Origin: Listeria ivanovii subsp. londoniensis
Lineage (GTDB): Bacteria; Bacillota; Bacilli; Lactobacillales; Listeriaceae
DNA length: 64,000 nucleotides
Assembly: GCF_000763495.1 (NCBI RefSeq)
Contig: NZ_CP009576.1
Span: forward strand, 1,808,001 to 1,872,000
Reading direction: 5' to 3'
Shown: in pieces, positions 26,251 through 34,638 of the stretch
How positions within the stretch are numbered: position 1 is the first letter of the stretch
Layout: every line of letters starts with the position of its first letter
Notes under the pieces: generated by a model
Told to the model about the DNA's origin: nothing
Databases searched by the model: none
Seen by the model: the letters and a program-made list of their open reading frames with translations, nothing else
Program-made: the position numbers and the translations under genes

Positions 26251-27735
26251 TCAGTTTGTTTCTTGTTGTACTTCTTCTGTTTTTTTAACGATTGGTGGCA
26301 TAGCACTATTATTTTTTTGGATAAAGAGCGCTAAAATACAAGCAATCACCGAAAGAATCCCTGCCACTAAAAAGGCTGTTTCAATACCGTGGATTAGTAC
26401 ATGATTGGCAATTTCCGTTTTCGTTTTACCCATCACGTCGTTTGGTCCAAGATGTCTCGCGAAACTAGCTGCACTTTTTGACATAACAGTAATCAAGGCA
26501 GCCGTTCCAATCGAACCTGCTACTTGCCTCATCGTATTAAACATTGCTGAACCATGAGCAGCTAAATTAAGTGGTAGCGAGTTGAGTGCGGCTGTTTGAA
26601 GCGGCATCATAACCATCGCCATTCCTGCCGAACGAATCGTTTGAATGATAATAATGTACGTTAAAGTAGTTGATTCATCTAAATTTGTAAACATAAACGT
26701 GGATCCTGTCATAATAATCAAGCCTACTAGCGACAAATACTTCGCGCCAAATCGGTCAAACATTACTCCAGTCACTGGGGAGAGTACTGCGGTAACTAGC
26801 GCTCCCGGCAGAAGTACCAGACCCGACTCTAGTGGTGAAAATCCGCGAACCGTTTGCAAGAAAATTGGTAGTAATAGCATACCACCAAATAGTCCCATTA
26901 CAACAAAGAAACTAATAGAAGTTGTCAGTGCAAATGTGGGATATTTAAATACTCTAAAGTTAAGTAATGGTGCTTTAGAGCTTGTTTGATAACGGATGAA
27001 CAGTCCTAGCACGACTAGCCCAAGAACAATAAATCCAGCTACTTTCCAAGTTAACCAAGCATGATCCCCAGCGTTACTAAATCCTAGTAACAGACTACCA
27101 AAACCGACAGTCGACATAATGACACCTAGTATATCTAGTTTTGGGAAAGTTCGTTTGCCGACATTCTTCAGTAAGAAAATAGCTACAATAATATCTAAAA
27201 TCGCAAAAGGAATAATAATAAAGAATAAATTGCGCCAATCATATTGCTCCACAATCCAACCTGAAAGTGTCGGACCAATTGCTGGGGCAAAGTTCATCGC
27301 TAGACCAATCAAGCCCATCGCTCGCCCACGTCGTTCCATAGGGAATAAGTTTAATACTACTACCGTTAATAGCGGCATGACAATACCAGCACCAATAGCC
27401 TGTACCATTCGTCCGGCAATTAACATCGTATAATCTGTTGCAAATCCGCCAATCGCAGTCCCGATTGCAAAAGTAACCATCGCAAATAAGTACAGTTGAC
27501 GTGTGGTAAATCGTTCAATTAAAAATGCGGTCATCGGAATCATGACACCATTAACTAACATAAATCCAGTTGATAGCCATTGTCCTTGGCTAGCTGTAAT
27601 ACCAAAATCTTTCATAATACTCGGTAACGCGACATTCATTAACGTTTGGTTGAGAATCGTAACAAAGGCGCCCATTAGCATAACTATAAGAATACCGTTA
27701 CGCTTTACTGATGTACTTGCTGCTTTCATATTCAA
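26251..27735 (-). CDS. MFS multidrug efflux transporter (DHA2/EmrB-QacA family)
   Basis: 494 residues with about 14 hydrophobic segments, typical of the DHA2 family that exports drugs or other amphiphiles by proton antiport. Motifs: GAFVTILNQTLMNVALPSI in helix 1, LSTGFMLVNGVMIPMTAFLI in helix 2, and the motif C-like GLIGLAMNFAPAIGPTLSGW in helix 5. The frame begins at a TTG overlapping the stop of the MarR gene (TTGA), nine bases after GGAAGG; the ATG two codons later is the alternative. Regulated with the upstream MarR gene. Substrate unknown. Confidence 0.88.
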   Translation of the reverse strand: MNMKAASTSVKRNGILIVMLMGAFVTILNQTLMNVALPSIMKDFGITASQGQWLSTGFMLVNGVMIPMTAFLIERFTTRQLYLFAMVTFAIGTAIGGFATDYTMLIAGRMVQAIGAGIVMPLLTVVVLNLFPMERRGRAMGLIGLAMNFAPAIGPTLSGWIVEQYDWRNLFFIIIPFAILDIIVAIFLLKNVGKRTFPKLDILGVIMSTVGFGSLLLGFSNAGDHAWLTWKVAGFIVLGLVVLGLFIRYQTSSKAPLLNFRVFKYPTFALTTSISFFVVMGLFGGMLLLPIFLQTVRGFSPLESGLVLLPGALVTAVLSPVTGVMFDRFGAKYLSLVGLIIMTGSTFMFTNLDESTTLTYIIIIQTIRSAGMAMVMMPLQTAALNSLPLNLAAHGSAMFNTMRQVAGSIGTAALITVMSKSAASFARHLGPNDVMGKTKTEIANHVLIHGIETAFLVAGILSVIACILALFIQKNNSAMPPIVKKTEEVQQETN

Positions 27736-28172
27736 TCTCGTGCACCTTCCCTTTTTAAAATAGCAATTATCTCTTGATGCGTTTCTAACATTGCTTGAAG
27801 TTTTTCTTCACCGATTTCTAAAATGGGTTCTAAACGGTTGAAGAAAACATGATACGTTTCTGCCGCTTTTGTTGCCCCTTTTTCAGTGAGTGCTAAGCTC
27901 AGCGCACGGCGGTTACTTTCATTGCGTGTGCGTTTTAAAAAACCTGCTTTTACCAGTCGATCAACAATTCCAGATACAGTACTTTTTCCGAGCTTCATCC
28001 GGTCCGCAAGTTCCCCAAGCGTAAGTTCAGATTCTCGTTGTAACTCTCTAATTGCTAGTAATTGCGTGGTCGTGATTTCTCTGTTAGCCGCTTCTTCCGC
28101 TAACACATGATGCGTTTTTCGTTGCACTTCGCGAAAAGAGAAAATAACCTCTTTCACTAACTTTTCTTCCAT
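27732..28172 (-). CDS. MarR-family transcriptional regulator
   Basis: 146 residues, winged-helix repressor fold: LTLGELADRMKLGKSTVSGIVDRLVKAGFLKR is the recognition region (helices and wing), followed by NRRALSLALTEKG. Such proteins usually repress their own operon and an adjacent efflux gene and are released by small aromatic ligands. GGAGGGGAAG precedes the ATG. Palindromes overlapping the transcription start are plausible operators. Confidence 0.92.
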   Translation of the reverse strand: MEEKLVKEVIFSFREVQRKTHHVLAEEAANREITTTQLLAIRELQRESELTLGELADRMKLGKSTVSGIVDRLVKAGFLKRTRNESNRRALSLALTEKGATKAAETYHVFFNRLEPILEIGEEKLQAMLETHQEIIAILKREGARD

Positions 28173-28189
28173 TACTTCCCCTCCGTACT

Positions 28190-28218
28190 GTTCGCTACCA
28201 AATGTTTCGTATGCGAAC
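28190..28218. promoter_or_regulatory. Candidate MarR operator
   Basis: GTTCGC (28190-28195) and GCGAAC (28213-28218) form an inverted repeat spaced by 17 bases, and the inner GTTTCGTATGCGAAC (28204-28218) is itself an imperfect palindrome. Both lie just downstream of the -10 box. Confidence 0.6.
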
Positions 28219-28232
28219 TATTAGCCTTTTGA

Positions 28233-28260
28233 ATTATACACCTTGAAGAATATTTGTCAA
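28233..28260 (-). promoter_or_regulatory. MarR-MFS operon promoter
   Basis: Minus-strand TTGACA (28255-28260), 16-base spacer, TATAAT (28233-28238): both boxes are perfect matches, so the operon needs repression to be silent. Confidence 0.8.
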
Positions 28261-28285
28261 TGTCTCAAATTCGAGTTATTCCGAT

Positions 28286-28299
28286 TGAAAGCGCGGTCA
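28286..28299. promoter_or_regulatory. cre-like site upstream of the MarR-MFS promoter
   Basis: TGAAAGCGCGGTCA matches 13 of 14 positions of TGWAANCGNTNWCA. It is centred roughly 66 bases before the predicted start, a position from which CcpA can activate. Confidence 0.4.
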
Positions 28300-28356
28300 T
28301 TAAGGTCCTGCAACAAAAATAAAAGTTATATAATTTTTTACATATGTTGTTTCTTA

Positions 28357-28388
28357 CAAAAAAAGCCTCCTCAAAAAGGAAGGCTTTC
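28357..28388 (-). terminator. Terminator after dat
   Basis: Minus-strand AAAGCCTTCCT pairs with AGGAGGCTTT (one mismatch) and TTTTTTT follows. Confidence 0.82.
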
Positions 28389-28396
28389 ATCTTAAT

Positions 28397-29266
28397 TTAT
28401 TTAGCTAATACTAATTCACCGCATGAGCGAACAATTTCTTCTACAAAATAGCCATGAAGTTGCTCGGTAATTGGACCGCGTTTTCCGTCACCTACTTGTA
28501 CGCCATCAATATGCGTAATCGGCGTAATTTCAATTGTTGTGCTAGAAATAAACACTTCATCTGCTTCTCGAAGATCAGTTAGTGTAAAATCTGCTTCTCG
28601 GACTGGGATACCATTTTTTCTAGCAACCTCTAAAATGACTTGACGAGTGATTCCGTTTAAAATTAAATTATCAGCTGCATGTGTCCAAAGTACACCATCT
28701 TTAATGATAGAAACATTAGATGCGGAACATTCGGTAACCTGTTCACCGCGGTGTAAAATAGCTTCTAAAGCATCTTGTTGATGTGCTTTATTTTTGGCCA
28801 TAATGTTTCCAAGTAAGCTTAAACTTTTAATGTCACAACGTAACCAGCGTACATCTTCTTCTGTAATCGCTGTTCCGCCTTCGATAAATTGTTTTTCATT
28901 TCTAGGAACCTCTCGAGCCGCAGCAGTCAAAACACCTTCTAATGGGAAATCATCTGGAATCACATGGTTGCGAGGATTTTGGACGCCACGAGTTACTTGT
29001 AAATAAACATTTCCTGTATGAATATCATTTACCTCCACTAACTCTTCAATTAAATTACGTAGTTCTTCTTTGGAATACGGAATAACTAAATCAATTTTTG
29101 CAGCGCTAGCATATAAACGTTCGATATGTTCATCATATGTAAAAAATTTACCATTATACAAACGAACAACTTCATATACCCCGTCTCCAAATTGATATCC
29201 GCGGTCTTCCACGTCTACGGTGGCATCTTCTCTTTCCACTAAATGGTTATTTACTAATACTTTCAT
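28397..29266 (-). CDS. dat: D-amino acid aminotransferase
   Basis: 289 residues; fold-type IV PLP enzyme interconverting D-alanine and D-glutamate with their 2-oxo acids, supplying D-amino acids for peptidoglycan. The PLP lysine is in CDIKSLSLLGN, and ECSASNVSII and SSTTIEITPITHIDG are family motifs. I chose the ATG giving MKVLVNNHLVERE, behind AAGGAG; 24 more upstream codons remain open but carry no ribosome binding site. Located just after pepV in the same direction; the two may be cotranscribed through a weak hairpin. Confidence 0.93.
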   Translation of the reverse strand: MKVLVNNHLVEREDATVDVEDRGYQFGDGVYEVVRLYNGKFFTYDEHIERLYASAAKIDLVIPYSKEELRNLIEELVEVNDIHTGNVYLQVTRGVQNPRNHVIPDDFPLEGVLTAAAREVPRNEKQFIEGGTAITEEDVRWLRCDIKSLSLLGNIMAKNKAHQQDALEAILHRGEQVTECSASNVSIIKDGVLWTHAADNLILNGITRQVILEVARKNGIPVREADFTLTDLREADEVFISSTTIEITPITHIDGVQVGDGKRGPITEQLHGYFVEEIVRSCGELVLAK

Positions 29267-29326
29267 CTCAAGACACTCCTTGCTAGTTAATTTGTTGGAA
29301 CTATCTAAAAACTTAATTAAATAGAG

Positions 29327-29358
29327 AAACTGCCGCAAAACTAAGCTTTGCAGCAGTT
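29327..29358. terminator. Hairpin between pepV and dat
   Basis: AACTGCCGCAAAA and TTTGCAGCAGTT pair with a short loop. On the minus strand the following tract is TCTCTATTT, so termination after pepV may be partial. Confidence 0.55.
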
Positions 29359-29378
29359 AATTTTTTCAATTATACCTC

Positions 29379-30791
29379 TTACTTTGCTAATTTGTAAAGT
29401 GCTTCTGCATAAATTGCTGTCGCTTTTAACAAATCATCAAAATAACTGAATTCGTCTTTTTGGTGCATCGTATCTTCGCGGCCTGGGAAAAGTGCGCCGA
29501 ACGCAACACCAGTTTCCATATGACGTGCATAAGTTCCGCCACCAATAGCAAGTAGTGTTGCTTCTTCCCCTGTTTGTTTCGTATAAACTTCTTGCAAGGT
29601 TTGAATAAGCGGGTGATCTTTTGGTACAAAAAGTGGTTTGGAATCACTGTAATGTGTATATTGAGCATTGTATTCATAGACAACAGTTTGCATTTTATTT
29701 TTAAGTTTATCCATGTTTGCAGTAACTGGGTAACGGAAATTAAGCCCGAATTTACCGCCTTCTGCTACATCATAACGGATAACGCCAACATTCATCGTTA
29801 ATTCTCCACTTTCTTTATCTTCGTAGCTTATGCCAAGTTTCACAGCACGAGAATCACCAAACAGATAATCACGCCCAAAGGTAACGAAATCATTTGCAGC
29901 CCCAGTTAATTTAAATTTACCTAGGAAAGCTACTAAATGAAGACCCGCATTGATTCCATTGTTTGGTTCCATTGCATGAGCAGATTTTCCAACCATGTTA
30001 ATTTTAACTGTTTTACCATCTTCTTCTAACGTACCTTCTACTGGGTGGTTAGCCAAGAAAGTTTTGAAAGTACTTGTTAGTTTGTCAAAGTCTTTCACGT
30101 TTTCGATGATGGCACTAGCATGATCTGGTACCATGTTGTAACGTTCACCAGACTCAAAGCTTAGTAAACGAAATGCTGCTTCTCCGCTTGCTTCTCCGTC
30201 TTTAAAAGATACATCTAATTCAGAAATACCTTTTTCCGCGTGAATAATCGGGAATTCGGCATCAGGAACAAAACCGAGTGTTGGTTGTTCTTCTGTTTCG
30301 AAATAACGCTCCACACAGCTCATACCGCTTTCTTCATCAGAACCAACGATGATTCGTACACGACGAGAAAGTGGCAAACCTAACTCTTTAATAATTTTTA
30401 GAGCGTAGTAACCAGCAATTGTTGGGCCTTTATCGTCTGCAACACCACGAGCATAAAGTTTTCCATCACGTAAAGTTGGTTCGAATGGTCCGTTTGTCCA
30501 ACCATCCCCAACAGGAACAACATCGACATGTCCTAAAACACCAACTAACTCTTCTCCTTGACCATATTCAAGATGTCCAGCAACGTTGCCAACCTCTTTT
30601 GTTGCAAATCCGTCTTTTTTACCAAGTTCCATCATATAATCGAGCGCACGCTTAACATCAGGACCAAACGGAGCATCTTCTGTTTTTTTACTGTCATCGC
30701 GAACACTTGGAATGCGAAGTAACCCTTTTAAATCTTCTAGGAAATCGTCTTTACGTGATTCCACTTCTTTTTGCCAATTAATTTCTGTCAT
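29379..30791 (-). CDS. pepV: Dipeptidase PepV (M20 family)
   Basis: 470 residues; dinuclear zinc dipeptidase with broad specificity for dipeptides, cytosolic. Metal and catalytic motifs: GHVDVVPVGDGW (His, catalytic Asp), YARGVADDKGPT (bridging Asp), GSDEESGM (general base Glu and ligand Glu), FVPDAEFP (Asp), and the last His in GREDTMHQKDE. Insertion and lid domain match PepV. ATG giving MTEINWQKE, behind GAAGGAGGG. Transcribed in front of dat, with which it shares D-amino-acid/peptide metabolism only loosely. Confidence 0.93.
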   Translation of the reverse strand: MTEINWQKEVESRKDDFLEDLKGLLRIPSVRDDSKKTEDAPFGPDVKRALDYMMELGKKDGFATKEVGNVAGHLEYGQGEELVGVLGHVDVVPVGDGWTNGPFEPTLRDGKLYARGVADDKGPTIAGYYALKIIKELGLPLSRRVRIIVGSDEESGMSCVERYFETEEQPTLGFVPDAEFPIIHAEKGISELDVSFKDGEASGEAAFRLLSFESGERYNMVPDHASAIIENVKDFDKLTSTFKTFLANHPVEGTLEEDGKTVKINMVGKSAHAMEPNNGINAGLHLVAFLGKFKLTGAANDFVTFGRDYLFGDSRAVKLGISYEDKESGELTMNVGVIRYDVAEGGKFGLNFRYPVTANMDKLKNKMQTVVYEYNAQYTHYSDSKPLFVPKDHPLIQTLQEVYTKQTGEEATLLAIGGGTYARHMETGVAFGALFPGREDTMHQKDEFSYFDDLLKATAIYAEALYKLAK

Positions 30792-30862
30792 CAATATTCC
30801 CTCCTTCTAACTTATCTTCTCCATTGTAAACTGTTTTCACGCTGCTTGGAAGCCGGAACTCC

Positions 30863-31276
30863 TTATTTTCTCATAAAACCTTTAATCGCTTCCATATCCC
30901 AGCGTTCCATGCGTGAGGCGAAAACAATATCCATCATTTGTAAACTATCCTTTTCAAGTGGCAAAAAGCGATATTCCTCGTGTTCATCAGATAGTACGAT
31001 TTCTCCTTCTTCTGGCAACTCTACTAAATAAATAACCCCAGTAATTTGGTATTCCTCATGAAAAAATTCCCATGTATCATACAAAATAAACGGTTGGACT
31101 TGTAATTTGGTTTCTTCATAAACTTCTCTAAAAAGTGCTTCTCCGTGCGTTTCACCATAATTCATCCGACCACCCGGAAGTTCAAAAACCTCTCCTTCTA
31201 CGCCTTTCTTTTTAAGCGCAAGAAATTTTCCGTCTTTTACGATGACTGCTTTTACGGCAGGATATATAGGTTTCAT
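30863..31276 (-). CDS. NUDIX hydrolase
   Basis: 137 residues. The complete Nudix box is visible: GGRMNYGETHGEALFREVYEE (split by me as G-x5-E-x7-REVYEE-T). Such enzymes hydrolyse nucleoside diphosphates linked to another moiety; substrate not deducible. ATG behind AAGGAGG. It is divergent from the NAD(P)HX dehydratase gene and followed by pepV, 68 bases away, without an obvious terminator. Confidence 0.88.
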   Translation of the reverse strand: MKPIYPAVKAVIVKDGKFLALKKKGVEGEVFELPGGRMNYGETHGEALFREVYEETKLQVQPFILYDTWEFFHEEYQITGVIYLVELPEEGEIVLSDEHEEYRFLPLEKDSLQMMDIVFASRMERWDMEAIKGFMRK

Positions 31277-31380
31277 TTTACAAAAGCCTCCTTATCATTT
31301 AAGATAAACATGATTTATCTGTTCTTTATTTTACCCGGTTCGGTAGATAAAAGCCAGTGTCATAAGGAGGTTTCACAAAA

Positions 31381-32211
31381 GTGAAAAAGATTACACCAAA
31401 AGCAATGTGCGCTTGGATTCCTAAACGGGAAGATGAAACACATAAGGGAGATTATGGTCGCGTGTTAATTGTCGCTGGTAATAAACAATTTGGTGGCGCT
31501 GCTATCATGGCAGCAGAAGCCTGTGTCAAAAGCGGGGCTGGCTTAACTACGGTTGCCTCAGATAGCGTTAACCGACCTGCCTTGCAAACACGTATTCCAG
31601 AATGTATGTTTATTGATTATGAAAATGTCACTAGTTTAAGTGAGCAGATTAGCCAGTTTGATACCATTTTAATTGGCCCAGGTCTTGGCCTAAATGCTCA
31701 TGCGGAAGAAATTTTTCGATTAGTGCTACAAAAAGCTACCGACAAGCAACAAATAATTATCGATGGCGATGGCATTACGATTTATGCCAAAGGAGACACC
31801 CCTCATCCAGCTGCTGGTTTAACTTTTACACCACATGCTGGGGAATGGGAGCGACTAAAAGCGCTAGCCCCTGAAGCACAAACAACTACCGAAATCGCAA
31901 GCACGCTAGATGCCACACTTGTACTAAAAGGGCATCGTACAAAAGTGTATGCTGACGAATCGGCATGGCAAAATATTTATGGAACTCCCGCAATGGCAAC
32001 AGGTGGAATGGGCGATACACTCGCAGGAACAATTTGTGGTTTAATGGCGCAAACAGAAAAACCAATTATCGGCACTCTTGCTGCTGTTTTTCTCCATAGC
32101 TATATTGGAGAGATTCTCGCGAAGAAACGCTATGTCGTACTTCCAACAGAAATCGCCGAAGAACTACCAACTTATTTGAAAATTTTTAGCGAAACAGACG
32201 AACATGCTTAA
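31381..32211 (+). CDS. nnrD: ADP-dependent NAD(P)H-hydrate dehydratase
   Basis: 276 residues, ribokinase-like fold (YjeF C-terminal type, YxkO in Bacillus). It converts the S-epimer of damaged, hydrated NAD(P)HX back to NAD(P)H using ADP. Motifs: GDYGRVLIVAGNKQFGGAA near the N terminus, ILIGPGLGLN, LVLKGHRTKVY, and the signature GGMGDTLAGTICGL. It lacks the fused YjeF-N epimerase domain. GTG start behind AAGGAGG. Only short divergent spacing separates it from the NUDIX gene. Confidence 0.92.
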   Translation: MKKITPKAMCAWIPKREDETHKGDYGRVLIVAGNKQFGGAAIMAAEACVKSGAGLTTVASDSVNRPALQTRIPECMFIDYENVTSLSEQISQFDTILIGPGLGLNAHAEEIFRLVLQKATDKQQIIIDGDGITIYAKGDTPHPAAGLTFTPHAGEWERLKALAPEAQTTTEIASTLDATLVLKGHRTKVYADESAWQNIYGTPAMATGGMGDTLAGTICGLMAQTEKPIIGTLAAVFLHSYIGEILAKKRYVVLPTEIAEELPTYLKIFSETDEHA

Positions 32212-32212
32212 A

Positions 32213-32250
32213 AAAGAAGCAACCTCCATTTATTGGAAGTTGCTTCTTTT
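32213..32250. terminator. Bidirectional terminator between nnrD and PAP2 gene
   Basis: AGAAGCAACCTCC and GGAAGTTGCTTCT pair (one mismatch), flanked by A and T runs. It overlaps the stop codon of the PAP2 gene. Confidence 0.8.
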
Positions 32251-32905
32251 ATGCTACTTTTTTAAATCGTTTAGCCCACAATGCTAGTTTCTCACCCCAA
32301 AGGAAGTAACAACCAATTGAACAGAATACGACTCCATTTCCGATTAAAAATCCAGCAACTACATCACTTGGAAAATGAACACCGAGATATTCACGGGAGT
32401 ACATCACGAAGATGACAATCGAAAGTGCTAAAATCGCAATCATTATTTGTATCCATCTTTTACTCACATAAAGAATCAAGAAAAAAGCAAGCATGCCGTA
32501 AAAAACAGTCGAACCTGTTGCATGACCGCTCGGAAAACTAAAACCCCCTTGTTCAATAAGCTTAAAAGTTGGTCTAGGACGTTGGACGATATTTTTAATA
32601 ATAGATGGAATCAGCGCGCCGCCAACCAACACTGTAATACCAAACCAAATAGCAATATCAATTTTTCGTAGCAACAGTAAGCAAATAACAACCACCACCG
32701 TTAAAATACAAATTGTTGCTACGCCACCAATATCCGTTAAGTAAGAAATAATCGTTGTTTTGGTATCTGTAATCCCAACTCGAATAACACTGTTCCAGTA
32801 ATTATCAAATGTGTGTATCCAATTTGCCTTAGACATAACTCCTGACATAAAAAGAATAAAGCCAAGAAGACCTATACCGCTAATAATAAATGGTGTTTTT
32901 TTCAT
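32249..32905 (-). CDS. PAP2-family membrane phosphatase
   Basis: 218 residues, six predicted helices. The tripartite acid-phosphatase signature is complete: KNIVQRPRP (KX6RP), FPSGHATGS (PSGH), and SREYLGVHFPSD (SRX5HX3D). Candidates are undecaprenyl-pyrophosphate phosphatase (BcrC-like) or phosphatidylglycerophosphate phosphatase (PgpB-like); sequence alone does not decide. It begins nine bases after the stop of the first flippase gene, so lipid-carrier recycling linked to lipid II flipping is a reasonable guess. Confidence 0.88.
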   Translation of the reverse strand: MKKTPFIISGIGLLGFILFMSGVMSKANWIHTFDNYWNSVIRVGITDTKTTIISYLTDIGGVATICILTVVVVICLLLLRKIDIAIWFGITVLVGGALIPSIIKNIVQRPRPTFKLIEQGGFSFPSGHATGSTVFYGMLAFFLILYVSKRWIQIMIAILALSIVIFVMYSREYLGVHFPSDVVAGFLIGNGVVFCSIGCYFLWGEKLALWAKRFKKVA

Positions 32906-32914
32906 AAAATCCTC

Positions 32915-34528
32915 CTAGCGTATTCTTAATTTTTGTCGCAATCTCGTTCCGCGTGGTCCAAACAATTTGTCGGACAAGTGCAGCTTGAATGCCATATAAC
33001 CGTAAAAAATCGCACCAATTCCTCCACAAATCGCTGTCAACAAAAAGGCAGACATTTTATGGTTTGGACTAATAAAGTTAGCTAGTCCCAAATAAAGGCA
33101 AATAACCACACCCCCCATCACTGCAGTCATTCCGAAGAACAGTACCGTTCGTCGCAAAATGACTTTGAAGGAAAAACGAACATATTTTTTAATAATCATT
33201 AACATGAAAACACATGAAACAGCATAGCCAGCTCCCGTTGCAAGAATCGACCCTTTTGCTTCAAACAACAGAATAAGCGGCATTTGTAACACCGATTTTG
33301 TAAGCAACCCTAATAATAAACCAAGTACGGTAAAGCGTTGTTCATCAATCCCTTGAAGCACCGCCGCCGAAACGCTGAATAGCGAAAATAAAACGGCAAT
33401 TGGCGCAAATAATTGCAAAAGTTCTGTTCCATCATTACTTGGCGCAAAAAACACCGTAAACAGCGGCCGAGCAAGCATAGCAATTCCAAAACAAGCTGGA
33501 ATGGTTAGGAATAATAAGATTTGGAAAACGTCATTCAATTGTCTTTTTACTTGAGCATATTCTCTTCGAACATAAGCTCCAGTGACTAACGGAACAAGTG
33601 CCATCGAAAATGCAATCGCGAGTGTCCCTGGAATCATAATTAGTTTTTGCACATCAAAGTTAATGATTGCTACATAAGAATTAACCATCTCTGGCGTTAT
33701 TCCAATATATTCAAGTACACGGCCTAACGTAAATTGGTCAATTAATTGATAAAGCGAAGTAGCCGATCCAACAATAATAAAAGGAATCGCTGATAAAATT
33801 ATATCTTTATAAAGTGTAGGGATAGAAATATTTACTGTTCCACGGTCTTCTAAAAGCATCCGGTCAAGTCCTGGTTTTCGTTTATAAAAATACCAAAGCA
33901 ATAAAATCAGACTAGCGAAAGCACCAACAAATGCTGAGAATGTCGCTACACTAACTGCAGTAACAACATTGCCGTCAAGCACATACATCACAATAAATGT
34001 CCCTGATAGCAAGAACATAATCCGAACAACTTGCTCTAATACTTGAGATACAGCAGAAGGTCCCATCGAATTATAACCTTGGAAAAATCCGCGTAACAAG
34101 CTCATGACTGGAATGATAAGTAAGGCAAAACTTACAGCTCGTATAACCTGAATCCCATCTTCTAAACTATAGCCGCCTTCGAGTTGTTGCATCTTAGCAA
34201 GTGTTGGTGCAAGGCCGTACATCGCTAAGAAACAAACAATCCCTGAGAAAATCATTAAGTAAACGCCCGTTCTAAACAAACGTCGTCCTACCGCATATTC
34301 TTCCATGGCATTATATTTTGCTATATATTTTGCAACAGCAAGTGGTATCCCAGCAGTTGCAACACTTAAGAATAATTGATACGGTACATAGCCAAAATTA
34401 TATAGAAGTGCTGGTTCATCTCCTCCAATAATCGCATAAAACGGAATCACGTACAATATTCCAAGCACTTTAGAAATTAATGTTCCTAGTGTCAGAATAA
34501 AAGTTCCTCTGAGCAGTTTTGAACCCAT
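32915..34528 (-). CDS. MurJ/SpoVB-type flippase, paralog 1
   Basis: 537 residues with about 14 membrane helices of the MOP exporter superfamily (polysaccharide/lipid II flippase branch, YtgP/SpoVB). Family features: GTFILTLGTLISKVLGILYV at the N terminus, the RGFFQGYNSMGPSAVSQVLE segment after helix 4, and PGTLAIAFSMALVPLVTGAY. Predicted to flip lipid-linked cell wall precursors. Its neighbour upstream is a paralog of exactly equal length. A basic C-terminal tail (GPRGTRLRQKLRIR) is shared. ATG behind AAGGAAG. Which paralog is the main lipid II flippase cannot be decided here. Confidence 0.88.
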   Translation of the reverse strand: MGSKLLRGTFILTLGTLISKVLGILYVIPFYAIIGGDEPALLYNFGYVPYQLFLSVATAGIPLAVAKYIAKYNAMEEYAVGRRLFRTGVYLMIFSGIVCFLAMYGLAPTLAKMQQLEGGYSLEDGIQVIRAVSFALLIIPVMSLLRGFFQGYNSMGPSAVSQVLEQVVRIMFLLSGTFIVMYVLDGNVVTAVSVATFSAFVGAFASLILLLWYFYKRKPGLDRMLLEDRGTVNISIPTLYKDIILSAIPFIIVGSATSLYQLIDQFTLGRVLEYIGITPEMVNSYVAIINFDVQKLIMIPGTLAIAFSMALVPLVTGAYVRREYAQVKRQLNDVFQILLFLTIPACFGIAMLARPLFTVFFAPSNDGTELLQLFAPIAVLFSLFSVSAAVLQGIDEQRFTVLGLLLGLLTKSVLQMPLILLFEAKGSILATGAGYAVSCVFMLMIIKKYVRFSFKVILRRTVLFFGMTAVMGGVVICLYLGLANFISPNHKMSAFLLTAICGGIGAIFYGYMAFKLHLSDKLFGPRGTRLRQKLRIR

Positions 34529-34585
34529 CGTCTAACTTCCTTTACATTAAATTATACATCCTTGTTTACTTTACCATTATCTGTT

Positions 34586-34627
34586 TTAAAAAAAAAGAAC
34601 AAACCTAAATAAATATTGGCTTGTTCT
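34586..34627 (-). terminator. Terminator between the two flippase genes
   Basis: Minus-strand GAACAAGCC pairs with GGTTTGTTC, followed by ten T residues. The two paralogs therefore may be transcribed separately. Confidence 0.8.
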
Positions 34628-34638
34628 TCACAAAACAT

